Shown here: in pieces, positions 18,255-25,794 of the stretch
How the letters are laid out: every line of letters begins with the position of its first letter
Numbering within the stretch: position 1 is the stretch's first letter
NCBI GenBank assembly: GCA_965116435.1
Contig: OZ220686.1
Span: 2,976,001 to 3,040,000 of the forward strand
DNA from: VXPQ01 sp965116435
Lineage (GTDB): Bacteria > Bacteroidota > Rhodothermia > Rhodothermales > VXPQ01
DNA length: 64,000 bases
Reading direction: 5' to 3'
Position numbers and translations under genes: made by a program
Notes under the pieces: model-generated
Seen by the model: only the letters and a program-made list of their open reading frames with translations
What the model was told of the DNA's origin: nothing
Databases searched by the model: none

Positions 18255-19088
18255 ATGAGCCGTGAACCTGCCGTTACCGGTGCGCTGGACGTCCGGCGAA
18301 TCACCACGCAGACCCTGCAGGACCTGAAGCGCGACGGCATACCGATCGCGATGCTGACGGCCTACGATTATACGTCGGCGCGCATTCTGGACGCCGCCGG
18401 CGTAGACGTGCTTCTGGTGGGCGATTCGGCGTCCAACGTGATGGCGGGCTACGAAACGACGTTGCCCATTACGCTGGATCAGATGATTTACCATGCCCAG
18501 TCCGTCATTCGGGCGGTGCGGCGGGCGCTCGTGGTGGTGGACCTGTCGTTCGGATCGTATCAGGGGAATTCGAAGGAGGCGCTGCTTTCCGCCATCCGGG
18601 TGATGAAGGAGGCGGGCGCGCACGCCGTCAAGATGGAGGGCGGCAAGCCGGCCCTGGAAGCGGTCCGGCGCATCACCGACGCGGGCATTCCCGTGATGGG
18701 GCACCTGGGCCTTACGCCCCAGAGCATTTACCGGTTCGGGACGTACCGGGTGCGGGCGCAGGACAGGGAGGAGGCGGACGCCATTCGGGAGGACGCCAGG
18801 CTGCTCGAAGAAGCCGGTTGCTTCGGGCTGGTGCTCGAAAAAATTCCGGCGGGGCTGGCGCGAGACGTTTCGGCGTCCCTGTCGATTCCGGCGATCGGCA
18901 TCGGGGCGGGTGCGGATTGCGACGGGCAGGTGCTGGTTACGCACGATTTACTTGGCCTGAATACGGATTTTGCGCCCCGGTTCGTGCGGCGGTACGCCCA
19001 GCTTGAAACAACGATTACGGAAGCGGTGCAGCGCTATGTAGAGGATGTCCGCGCCCGTGCTTTTCCCTCCGAAGACGAAAGTTATTGA
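18255..19088 (+). CDS. panB: 3-methyl-2-oxobutanoate hydroxymethyltransferase
   Basis: This is the first step of pantothenate synthesis: transfer of a hydroxymethyl group from methylene-THF to ketoisovalerate. The 277-residue product has LTAYDYTSARILDAAGVD, the metal-binding GDSASNVMAGY, VVVDLSFGSYQ, KMEGG, GHLGLTPQS and GIGAGADCDGQVLV. The start ATG at 18255 follows a good GGAAGGAG site with about 8 bp spacing, one of the clearest ribosome-binding sites in the window. An in-frame ATG at 18213 is less likely. It sits between the OmpH pair and surE, functionally unrelated neighbours. Confidence 0.96.
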   Translation: MSREPAVTGALDVRRITTQTLQDLKRDGIPIAMLTAYDYTSARILDAAGVDVLLVGDSASNVMAGYETTLPITLDQMIYHAQSVIRAVRRALVVVDLSFGSYQGNSKEALLSAIRVMKEAGAHAVKMEGGKPALEAVRRITDAGIPVMGHLGLTPQSIYRFGTYRVRAQDREEADAIREDARLLEEAGCFGLVLEKIPAGLARDVSASLSIPAIGIGAGADCDGQVLVTHDLLGLNTDFAPRFVRRYAQLETTITEAVQRYVEDVRARAFPSEDESY

Positions 19089-19118
19089 CGGCGTCGGCGC
19101 TCGCTGCGTACGCGCGAA

Positions 19119-19922
19119 ATGCGAATAAACCCCATGGAATCGACGTCTGGAAACCGTCCGCTTATTCTGGTCAGCAACGACGACGGCGTGAACGCGCCGG
19201 GTATTTCGGCGCTTGCGGAGGCCATGGTCACGCTGGGGGATGTGTATGTGGTGGCGCCGCTGCTGGAGCAGAGCGCCGTGGGGCACGCCATTACGCTGCG
19301 CGATCCGGTGCGGGCGTTTCCTATGGACGCCCATATGCACGGGGCCGTGCGCGTGTACGGCGTACAGGGCACTCCCGCCGATTGCGTCAAACTGGCGGTT
19401 CAGGAGTTGCTGCCCCGCGATCCCGACCTGGTGGTCAGCGGCGTCAACCGGGGTGCGAATACGGCGCTGAACGTGATTTATTCGGGCACCGTCAGCGCGG
19501 CCATGGAAGCCGCTATTCTTGGGTTCGACGCCGTAGCCTTGTCGCTCTGCGATTGGGAAGCGAACGATTTCGACGCCTCCCGGGATATTGCCTGCCGCGT
19601 GGCCCGAAAGGTGCTGGCCGAGGGCCTGCCGCCCGGCACGCTCTTGAACGTAAACATTCCGCCCATTCCGCTTTCGTCCATTCGGGGCATGCTCGTGACC
19701 CGACAGGCGCATTCTCGTTGGCAGGAATCGTTCGATCAGCGGCTCGACCCGAACAACAAACCCTATTACTGGATGACGGGCACGTTCGTCAACCTGGACG
19801 ACGGGCAAAATACGGATGTAGGGGCGGTACAGGACGGGTACGTTTCCGTCACGCCCATTCACTACGACCTGACGGCGCACAATTTTATGGAACCCTTGTC
19901 GGCGTGGGAGTGGGATGGGTAG
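19119..19922 (+). CDS. surE: 5'-nucleotidase / survival protein SurE
   Basis: This metal-dependent phosphatase acts on nucleoside 5'- and 3'-monophosphates. The metal site is visible in LVSNDDGVNAPGI, and the family block in VVSGVNRGANTALNVIYSGT. The C-terminal part has the expected YYWMTG and VSVTPIHYDLTAH segments. Length is 267 residues from 19119, or 262 from the second ATG at 19134; both lack a clear ribosome-binding site. It is the last GC-rich gene before the AT-rich island. The 3' end is followed by a G-run and no obvious terminator. Confidence 0.94.
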   Translation: MRINPMESTSGNRPLILVSNDDGVNAPGISALAEAMVTLGDVYVVAPLLEQSAVGHAITLRDPVRAFPMDAHMHGAVRVYGVQGTPADCVKLAVQELLPRDPDLVVSGVNRGANTALNVIYSGTVSAAMEAAILGFDAVALSLCDWEANDFDASRDIACRVARKVLAEGLPPGTLLNVNIPPIPLSSIRGMLVTRQAHSRWQESFDQRLDPNNKPYYWMTGTFVNLDDGQNTDVGAVQDGYVSVTPIHYDLTAHNFMEPLSAWEWDG

Positions 19923-19983
19923 GGGGGGAGTGTGGGGGCTGCTTACCGCCTCTATTTCCTTAGTTCCAACAAAGAAATCTGGA

Positions 19984-20045
19984 GATCAATTAATAATTGA
20001 CTTGAAATCAGTTATTAATTGATCTTGATGTCGTTAATAACTGAT
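19984..20045. promoter_or_regulatory. Three palindromic operator-like sites at 22-bp spacing
   Basis: Three similar 14-15 bp near-palindromes lie in a row: TCAATTAATAATTGA at 19986-20000 (perfect about a central A), TCAGTTATTAATTGA at 20008-20022 and TCGTTAATAACTGA at 20031-20044. The centres are 22 bp apart, two helical turns. The middle site can also pair perfectly with either neighbour: 19983-19996 with 20012-20025, and 20007-20018 with 20034-20045. It could therefore work as protein-binding sites on DNA or as alternative hairpins in RNA. It lies about 170 bp upstream of a consensus promoter at the left edge of the island. Confidence 0.6.
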
Positions 20046-20048
20046 ATA

Positions 20049-20210
20049 AGGGGGTTCCAGGGGGGCGGAGCAGGATATGCGGGTTTTTTTGGGGAATTTG
20101 AGGCGGGTTTGGGTGATTTCTGTTTTTTGGGCGGGGGATTGGTAGCGGAGAGGGTTTGGCGAGTGCACGGGCAGGTTTAAGGGGTTGGGGGCAGGATTTT
20201 GAGAAATTTT
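20049..20210. other. G/T-skewed tract with many G-runs
   Basis: On the plus strand this stretch is almost all G, T and A with very few C. It has many runs of three or more G separated by T-rich spacers, a pattern that could form G-quadruplexes. It has no believable gene; the minus-strand open frame across it is Pro/Ser-rich and looks like a by-product of composition. It ends directly before the promoter at 20212. Confidence 0.5.
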
Positions 20211-20211
20211 C

Positions 20212-20240
20212 TTGACATTGAAGGAATCGCTAAGTATTAT
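20212..20240 (+). promoter_or_regulatory. Consensus sigma-70-type promoter
   Basis: TTGACA (20212-20217), a 17-bp spacer and TATTAT (20235-20240) match the proteobacterial-type consensus in all six -35 bases, with the canonical spacing and five of six -10 bases. It points into the island and would give a transcript starting near 20247. This is unlike the usual Bacteroidota promoter (TTG ... TAnnTTTG), so either this lineage uses a more standard sigma factor or the element came with transferred DNA. Confidence 0.6.
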
Positions 20241-20307
20241 TGGGCGTGGTTGGGACGGTTTTCCGGTGTTTGAGTGGTATTTCCCCGCAGGTACGCTTAC
20301 TGGACGC

Positions 20308-20472
20308 ATGAACCTGTTTTCGTCGGCATTTCGCTACGCGTTGACCCTGGCGGTTGGCCTGGGGTTGATGCATTTCGGCGCGGGCTCGGCGCGGGCTCGG
20401 CTCGGGCTCGGCTCGCGCAGAGGCGTGCGGTGGCGGCTCGGCGGGCGTATTCTCTTCGTACGGGTCGCATGA
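20308..20472 (+). CDS. Short ORF with a signal peptide, possible gene remnant
   Basis: A 54-codon frame starts at the ATG at 20308. It encodes a typical signal peptide (NLFSSAFRYALTLAVGLGL, then an AGSARA cleavage-like end). An Arg/Gly/Leu low-complexity tail follows, encoded by a tandem repeat of GGCTCGG-type units (about 20381-20420). The signal peptide is well formed but no mature domain follows. It may be the 5' remnant of a lost outer-membrane protein gene, or a chance frame. It lies about 60 bp downstream of the predicted transcript start and 27 bp upstream of the first island gene. Confidence 0.35.
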   Translation: MNLFSSAFRYALTLAVGLGLMHFGAGSARARLGLGSRRGVRWRLGGRILFVRVA

Positions 20473-20498
20473 TCTTGCTCAAATAAACAGAAAAAACG

Positions 20499-21221
20499 AT
20501 GCTATTCAGAAAATACATTTTCATTTTAGCGGGCTGCTTTCTCCTTGGCGCCTTTGGATTCTTATTGTTTACTACCCCTGTTATCGCACAAGATACAGAG
20601 ACAGAAACAAACCGGGAAGATACTCGGCGGAACCGACGAGTGGGAGTTTATTTTTCCAGTAGGGGTCTTCTAATGCCGCTTAACTCTGATCTCCGAACAG
20701 CTCATTTCGGCGGGTATTTTTCGTCTGGTGGTGATTTTCAATCATCTGAAGATGATGTTATGCCATATCCATTTTTTCTTGTTAGTATTGGATATGATAA
20801 ATTTCAAGCCATTGTTGGATGGAATAATGATTTTTATGGTGATGAAGGACCGGATTATAATGAGAACATATTCAAGGCTGTTATACGTTATAATCAACGT
20901 GGCAAGAATCTATATGGGTTTGGGGGAGTTAGCTTTTTTCATTTTAATAAAAAACATTCTTTTACAAGATATGTTTGTCCAGGTACTGATGTTATTTATG
21001 ACGATTGTGGAGCAGAAGAACCCATAGAAGTGGAGGTTAAAACAGATCGACCAGATGGAAAATTTATGACATTTGGTACGAGCCTTGGAATTGGCGTCGA
21101 ATATAAATTATTAAAACTCATATGGTCTCACGAATTTGAAATTATGCTTTCACCGTGTAGGTATAAAAATTTTGTATGTTTTACAGGTGATCTGATATTA
21201 TTAGGCATCCATCTTGAATAG
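20499..21221 (+). CDS. Island paralogue 1, secreted protein of unknown family
   Basis: The 240-residue product has a signal peptide ending near residue 31 (PVIAQD). The mature protein is about 210 residues. Segments shared with the two downstream genes are VGVYFSS, SIGYDKF, WNNDF, ENIFKAVIRYN, TDRPDGK, GIGVEYKLL, WSHEFE and a CRYKNFVC cysteine pair near the end. The pattern of alternating residues and aromatic girdles suggests a small outer-membrane beta-barrel or lipocalin-like fold. No named family is recognised. Composition is strongly AT-rich against the GC-rich surroundings. The start ATG at 20499 has only an A-rich upstream and no Shine-Dalgarno site. Confidence 0.7.
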   Translation: MLFRKYIFILAGCFLLGAFGFLLFTTPVIAQDTETETNREDTRRNRRVGVYFSSRGLLMPLNSDLRTAHFGGYFSSGGDFQSSEDDVMPYPFFLVSIGYDKFQAIVGWNNDFYGDEGPDYNENIFKAVIRYNQRGKNLYGFGGVSFFHFNKKHSFTRYVCPGTDVIYDDCGAEEPIEVEVKTDRPDGKFMTFGTSLGIGVEYKLLKLIWSHEFEIMLSPCRYKNFVCFTGDLILLGIHLE

Positions 21222-21229
21222 TAAAATTA

Positions 21230-21643
21230 TTGAACATTCGCAAGGCGCTTGCGCACCGCGTCTCTAACACGATGGACGCTCGTTTTTGCGTGGAGGCGCT
21301 CAAGGAGGCGATAGATCGCTACGGCGCACCAGAGGTTTTCAACACGGACCAGGGGTCGCAGTTCACCTCGGAGGCGTTTACCAGCGTGCTCAAGGAGCAC
21401 GGGGTGCGTATCTCGATGGACGGGAAGGGTCGATGGATCGACAACGTGTACGTGGAGCGCTTCTGGCGCAGCCTCAAGGTGGAAGAGATCAATCTGCATG
21501 CGTACGCCACGCCTGCTGAGGCGCGAGAGCGCATCGGCGACTACATCCGCTACTTCAACGAAGAACGCCCGCACCAGGGCCTTGACAATATGACGCCCAA
21601 CGACGTATACTACAGACGAAAGCCGCTACCGGAGGCGGCATGA
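21230..21643 (+). pseudogene. IS3-family transposase (OrfB) C-terminal fragment
   Basis: The 137-residue frame contains the second half of the IS3-type DDE integrase core: SNTMDARFCVEALKEAI, the second catalytic Asp in NTDQGSQFTS, the Glu in VERFWRSLKVEE, and the end YIRYFNEERPHQGL. The first catalytic Asp and the whole helper OrfA are missing, so it cannot be active. It is GC-rich, unlike the genes on both sides, and starts 8 bp after the stop of paralogue 1. Its TGA overlaps an ATG that is in frame with paralogue 2. No terminal inverted repeats were found. Confidence 0.85.
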
Positions 21644-21672
21644 CAGAACGCAATCCTACAGATAAGCGACCT

Positions 21673-21700
21673 GTCCGAATTTATCGGACCATTTCCATGA
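21673..21700 (+). repeat. Conserved leader box of island paralogue 2 (copy at 22526-22553)
   Basis: TCCGAATTTATCGGACCATT at 21674-21693 and the bases after it recur before paralogue 3 as TCCGAATTTTCCGGACCATT (22527-22546). In copy 1 GTCCGA (21673-21678) and TCGGAC (21684-21689) form a perfect 6-bp stem ending 7 bp before the ATG at 21697, where a ribosome-binding site would be. In copy 2 the aligned ATG is ATA. The box may be a translational control hairpin or simply a trace of gene duplication. Confidence 0.5.
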
Positions 21701-22329
21701 TAACCGCAAAAAGAATTTTTACATCTCCCGCTATCTTCTTGTTGGGCTTCCTGCTTTGTATTTTGGGCATGATTCCTTCCGCAGTCCCGGTATCTGCTCA
21801 GGAAATAGGCGATGAAAATACTCAGAAAGATGATGTATTTATGCAAATTGGAGTTTATTTTTCTTGGCCAGGTATTGTAGATAACTTTAGCTTTGTGTCG
21901 TGGTATGGTGGCGATATTGAGGATCCAGAAGACGATATAATGCCCTATCCCTTTTCGTTTTTGAGTATACGATACGGTAACTATGAAGGAATTGTAGGTT
22001 GGGCAGATGATAATTATGGCGGAATTAATCACAATGAAAACATATTCAAATTTGCTCTACGATATAACTATTACAGGAAATATATATATGTATACGGAGG
22101 TCCTGTTGTTTGGTATTTTAATAAAGAATTTACATTTACGGAGGAGGCTAAAACAGATCGTCCGGACGGAAAAACACTATGGCTGGGCATTTCTTCTGGA
22201 ATTGGCATAAAATATAAATTATTGGGCATCACATGGTCTCACGAAATAGAAGGCTACGCTACCCCGTGCAAATATAAAGATTTTATCTGCATAGGGCGGG
22301 ATGTTAAATTTTTGGGGATACACTTGTGA
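21697..22329 (+). CDS. Island paralogue 2, secreted protein of unknown family
   Basis: This is a 210-residue relative of paralogue 1. The signal peptide is MITAKRIFTS onward, ending at VSAQE. Shared segments are IGVYFSW, MPYPFSFLSIRYG, ENIFKFALRYN, a YGGPVVWYFNKEF strand, TDRPDGK, GIGIKYKLL, WSHEIE and a CKYKDFIC cysteine pair. It ends in a hydrophobic strand (VKFLGIHL). The frame is open from 21640, where the ATG overlaps the transposase stop, but the signal peptide supports 21697. Composition is AT-rich. Family and function are unknown; an outer-membrane location is inferred from the signal peptide and strand pattern. Confidence 0.7.
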   Translation: MITAKRIFTSPAIFLLGFLLCILGMIPSAVPVSAQEIGDENTQKDDVFMQIGVYFSWPGIVDNFSFVSWYGGDIEDPEDDIMPYPFSFLSIRYGNYEGIVGWADDNYGGINHNENIFKFALRYNYYRKYIYVYGGPVVWYFNKEFTFTEEAKTDRPDGKTLWLGISSGIGIKYKLLGITWSHEIEGYATPCKYKDFICIGRDVKFLGIHL

Positions 22330-22576
22330 TAAGATTTACAGGAAAAACCTGACATTCTCATTTTTATTTCGTATACTGGAGAGAAACACACAGAAACCGC
22401 CCCTGGCCAATAGGATGAAAGCCCACAGACAAGACATTTCCGTTATTGCTAACCGGCGGAATGGCTACCGAGTGCTCGACTTGTCAAGTTTTCCGTATAA
22501 ATTCCATTCTATAGATAAACAATGTATCCGAATTTTCCGGACCATTTCTATACTCCTTAAATTAGAAAAATATACG
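22330..22576. other. Spacer between island paralogues 2 and 3
   Basis: The 247-bp spacer shows a local GC-rich patch (about 22395-22490) inside AT-rich DNA, and the leader-box copy at 22526-22553. The frame of paralogue 3 stays open back to 22301, but the residues before 22577 include no signal peptide. The patch may be another insertion remnant; it was not recognised. Confidence 0.4.
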
Positions 22577-23224
22577 ATGCGCACGTTTTTATCGCTATAT
22601 TCGCGTTCTTCTTTTACGTATACTTGCGGCTTGCTTATGGTGTTTATTTCCATGATTTTTTTGAACACAGATACTGCAGTAGCTCAAGTCGAATCATCAG
22701 AAGAGGAACTTCCATCACAAACAGAAAACGGTCATTGGCGAGTTGGTATTTATTTTTCTGGATATGCATTACCAAATGCTTTTCACTGTAGATTTGTATT
22801 TGATAATGACTGTCTTCCTTTTCCATTGTTACATAAAAGTATCGGATACAAAAATTGGCAATTCATTTCATCGTGGATAGAAGATGAAGATGAAGATAAA
22901 AATGAATTTATATTTAATTTAGATAGTCGTTATAATTATCATCCATTAAAAAAATATCGCTTCCGGCCCTTTGTATTTGCAGGAATTAGTATGTGGTATT
23001 TTGATAGAAGACATAAACTTCTTTATGGATTTAATCCAGATCACCCCGAAGGAAAATCAATAACTCTTGGCCATACGGTAGGTCTTGGCATTGAATATAA
23101 TATCCTTCGATTGGGATTTACGCATGAAGTTAGTTACTATCGAAATTTCTCAGGATGTCCATATAAAGGATTTATATGTAGAGTGTCAGATTTCAAATTT
23201 TTAGGTGTTTATTTTATGTTTTAA
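22577..23224 (+). CDS. Island paralogue 3, secreted protein of unknown family
   Basis: This is the most divergent of the three paralogues, 215 residues from the ATG at 22577. The signal peptide ends near VAQVES. Shared features are VGIYFSG, LLHKSIGYKNW, NEFIFNLDSRYNY, FAGISMWYFDRR, a DHPEGKS block aligned to TDRPDGK, GLGIEYNIL, THEVS and a CPYKGFIC cysteine pair. The C-terminus FLGVYFMF ends in Phe, as outer-membrane barrels often do. An acidic loop (EDEDEDKNE) replaces the neutral loop of the other two. AT-rich; function unknown. Confidence 0.7.
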   Translation: MRTFLSLYSRSSFTYTCGLLMVFISMIFLNTDTAVAQVESSEEELPSQTENGHWRVGIYFSGYALPNAFHCRFVFDNDCLPFPLLHKSIGYKNWQFISSWIEDEDEDKNEFIFNLDSRYNYHPLKKYRFRPFVFAGISMWYFDRRHKLLYGFNPDHPEGKSITLGHTVGLGIEYNILRLGFTHEVSYYRNFSGCPYKGFICRVSDFKFLGVYFMF

Positions 23225-23290
23225 CAGGTAATTATAAAAAATGATTGACATTTTCGTATTTTAGCGATCACCCCGCCTAAAATCGCCTCG

Positions 23291-23328
23291 GGATGCTCTG
23301 GTTAAATCCGCAAGAATCAGAGTCCTCC
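23291..23328. repeat. Palindromic repeat unit, degenerate copy
   Basis: GGATGCTCTGGTTAAATCCG followed by CAAGAATCAGAGTCCTCC matches the family consensus with a few changes. It lies 3 bp beyond the argH stop and could act as the terminator hairpin of the arginine operon. It also marks the right edge of the AT-rich island. Confidence 0.65.
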
Positions 23329-23331
23329 TTG

Positions 23332-24678
23332 CTATCCAGACACTCCCTTTTCTCCTGCGTTCTCGCCCCCCCGCAAGGCCTCTTCAACGCGTTCGAGGAC
23401 GCGATCCGGCCGGCATTGCCCCGGGTATCCGTCTACCTGGTAGGCGGTCAGGGCTTCTTCGGCGGAAGGCTTCTGGAGCGTGTCCAGTTCGGCGGCGGTT
23501 CGCCGATACGCTTCCCGAAACGGTACGCCTTCCCGCGCCAACGCAAGGGCCTTGGCCGTAGCGAACACATCGGGCGAGGTCGCCTCGTCGAGGCGCGCCG
23601 GGTCGAAGCGCATGTCCCGGAGCGTTACGATCATCGCGTCCGCCATGCTCGCCGTCGCATGCACGGCGCGCAGGACCGCTTCCTTCGTGAGTTGCAGGTC
23701 CCGGTGATAGCCCGAAGGCAGATTCGCGGGGAGGGAGGCCAGCAACTGCATTTCGGCAAGAATCCGGTGGTACGAGGCGCGCACCAGTTCCGGCACATCG
23801 GGATTGCGTTTTTGCGGCATGATGGAGCTGCCCGTCCCGTACGTGTCGGCGGGCTTCAGAAAACCGAATTCCGCCGTGTGGTACAGCACGAGGTCCGAGG
23901 CGAGGCGGTTGCAGGTCCCCGCGATTTGCGCCAGCGCATGCGCTACGTCCAGTTCCAGCTTTCCCCGAGACAGCTGCACGGCGGTAACGTGTTCCTGAAC
24001 GCCGTCGAAACCGAGCCGCCGGGCCATCTCGTTGCGCGGCAACGCCAGGCCGGGAACGCCGTACCCCGCCGCCGATCCGAGAGGAGATACGTTGATTCGC
24101 ACGACGGCGCCTCCCAGCCGCTCGATGTCGGCGGCGAACAGTTCGGCGTAGCCCATGGCCCACAAACCCACGGTGGAGGGCATGGCCCGCTGCATGTGCG
24201 TGTAGCCGGGCATGAGCCAGCGGTCTCCCTCTTCGCCCCAGCGACACAGGAGGCGCGCCATGTCCGCAGTCTGCCGCATGACGTCCGACAAGGCGTCCCG
24301 CAGGTACAGCCGCAGTGCCGCCAGCACCTGATCGTTGCGCGAGCGGCCTGCGTGGATTTTTTTGCCGACGTCCCCAAGCGCTTCCGTCAGGCGATGCTCG
24401 ATCACCGTATGGGAATCCTCGTCTTCGGGGCGGACAGCAAGGTCCTGTTCCGCCAGCGCGTCCAGCGCCTGGGCGACCGCCTCGAATTCCGCCGGGGTCA
24501 GCATTCCGATTTCCGCAAGTCCCCAGGCATGCACCCGCGTCGCCCGTATGTCGTAGGGCAACAGGAGCGTATCCCACCGATAATCCTCGCCCACGGCGAA
24601 GTGCATCGCCGTGTCCCGGGGCGTTTCGGCGGCGTCCGGTTTTTTCCAGAGGGGCGGCGGAGTCGAGGGGCCAGTCAT
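23332..24678 (-). CDS. argH: Argininosuccinate lyase
   Basis: It cleaves argininosuccinate to arginine and fumarate, the last step of the pathway. The 448-residue product has the superfamily signature GSSIMPQKRNPD with the catalytic serine. It also has HAGRSRNDQV, the histidine-containing TPGYTHMQ-like segment (MPGYTHMQRAMPST) and EDSHTVIEHRL. It is the last gene of the operon and overlaps argE' by 4 bp (ATGA). The C-terminus has about 20 extra residues rich in Gly and Glu. The palindromic repeat at 23291 lies just past its stop. Confidence 0.96.
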   Translation of the reverse strand: MTGPSTPPPLWKKPDAAETPRDTAMHFAVGEDYRWDTLLLPYDIRATRVHAWGLAEIGMLTPAEFEAVAQALDALAEQDLAVRPEDEDSHTVIEHRLTEALGDVGKKIHAGRSRNDQVLAALRLYLRDALSDVMRQTADMARLLCRWGEEGDRWLMPGYTHMQRAMPSTVGLWAMGYAELFAADIERLGGAVVRINVSPLGSAAGYGVPGLALPRNEMARRLGFDGVQEHVTAVQLSRGKLELDVAHALAQIAGTCNRLASDLVLYHTAEFGFLKPADTYGTGSSIMPQKRNPDVPELVRASYHRILAEMQLLASLPANLPSGYHRDLQLTKEAVLRAVHATASMADAMIVTLRDMRFDPARLDEATSPDVFATAKALALAREGVPFREAYRRTAAELDTLQKPSAEEALTAYQVDGYPGQCRPDRVLERVEEALRGGENAGEKGVSG

Positions 24679-25751
24679 GATTCGAAGTACGCTTTGATAA
24701 TGGAACGATACGCATCCACGGCCCGCCGTACTTCTGCGATCGGGATATGTTCTTCGGGGGTATGGGACAGCCGGCTCGAGCCCGGCCCTATTTTAACGAC
24801 AGGCGCGTCCGCGAGGAAAATCCAGTCCGACGCGGTAGGAGAGCCGAACGGTTCGGCGCCGGGGAGGGCGCGGAGGCAGGCCTGCACGATCCGCTCGTTC
24901 GGCTCCGTCGAGACGGGCACGATCCGTTCGCTATGCACATGCACCTCCGACGCCAGCGCATCCCGCATCCGGTCGATCAGTTCCTGGTGCGTATAGGCGG
25001 GCGTCGAGCGGACGTCCAGCGTGAACGTACAGCGGTCCGGGACCACGTTGCGGGCGGACCCTCCTGTTACGGTGGTTACGGTCACGGTAGGGCATCCGAG
25101 GAAAGGGTCCTTCCGGTCAAACGTCATCTCTGCGGCCCGCCGGATATCACGCGCGGCGATTTCAATGGCGTTTTTCCCAAGATGCGCCCGCGCGGCGTGG
25201 GCCGTTTTGCCCTGCGCTTCCACGCGGAGTACGAGCAGGCCCTTTTGGGCGATGCACGGCGCCAGGTCCGTGGGTTCGCCTACGAGCGCCGCCGAGATCG
25301 GGGGCAAGTGCGGACGCAACGCCTGCAAGCCGTTGTATTCGCCGCCCGTTTCTTCGCAGGCAGTCAGGGCCACGAGCACGCGCCCGGAAGGCCGGAACCC
25401 CTCGGCGGCCAGCGAAAGCAGCGCGGTGGTCATGGCTGCGACGGAGGCCTTTGCGTCCACGCTTCCGCGTCCATACAGGCAGCCGTCCGCCTCGCGCGCG
25501 TCGAATGCGCCGTGCGGATGACGCTCCGACGGGGGCACCGTGTCGAGATGCGTGTTCAGTAGCAATACGTCGTCGCCTTCGCCCAGCCCGAAGAACACGT
25601 TGTTGTCCAGGCGGCCCGCCTTGACCCCACATTGCGCCACATACCGCGCCACATACCGTTCCATGAACCCGGCGATATCGTGCTCCTCTCCGCTCAGGGA
25701 GGGGATGCGCACCAGGGCTTTCAGAAGCGCTATGACGTCTTCGTGCGGCAT
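24675..25751 (-). CDS. M20-family deacetylase, probable N-acetylcitrulline (or acetylornithine) deacetylase
   Basis: The 358-residue zinc peptidase-like enzyme has the metal ligands in LNTHLDTVPP and YGRGSVDAKA, the catalytic Glu in ACEETGGE, and the M20 dimerisation domain from about residue 170 (GKTAHAARAHLGKNAI). Because the operon encodes an acetylornithine-type transcarbamylase, the likely substrate is N-acetylcitrulline and the product citrulline. Acetylornithine and succinyl-diaminopimelate are the alternatives for this family. It is translationally coupled to argH by a 4-bp overlap. ArgE or DapE would be the family label. Confidence 0.85.
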   Translation of the reverse strand: MPHEDVIALLKALVRIPSLSGEEHDIAGFMERYVARYVAQCGVKAGRLDNNVFFGLGEGDDVLLLNTHLDTVPPSERHPHGAFDAREADGCLYGRGSVDAKASVAAMTTALLSLAAEGFRPSGRVLVALTACEETGGEYNGLQALRPHLPPISAALVGEPTDLAPCIAQKGLLVLRVEAQGKTAHAARAHLGKNAIEIAARDIRRAAEMTFDRKDPFLGCPTVTVTTVTGGSARNVVPDRCTFTLDVRSTPAYTHQELIDRMRDALASEVHVHSERIVPVSTEPNERIVQACLRALPGAEPFGSPTASDWIFLADAPVVKIGPGSSRLSHTPEEHIPIAEVRRAVDAYRSIIKAYFES

Positions 25752-25794
25752 GACGGCGGGACGGGACGCCCGTAATCCAGGATAATGTATTTCG

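Noticed and set aside
20034..20309. Minus-strand open frame of 91 codons in the G/T-rich tract
   Set aside because: Pro/Ser/Lys-rich translation follows from the base skew; no start signal or domain.
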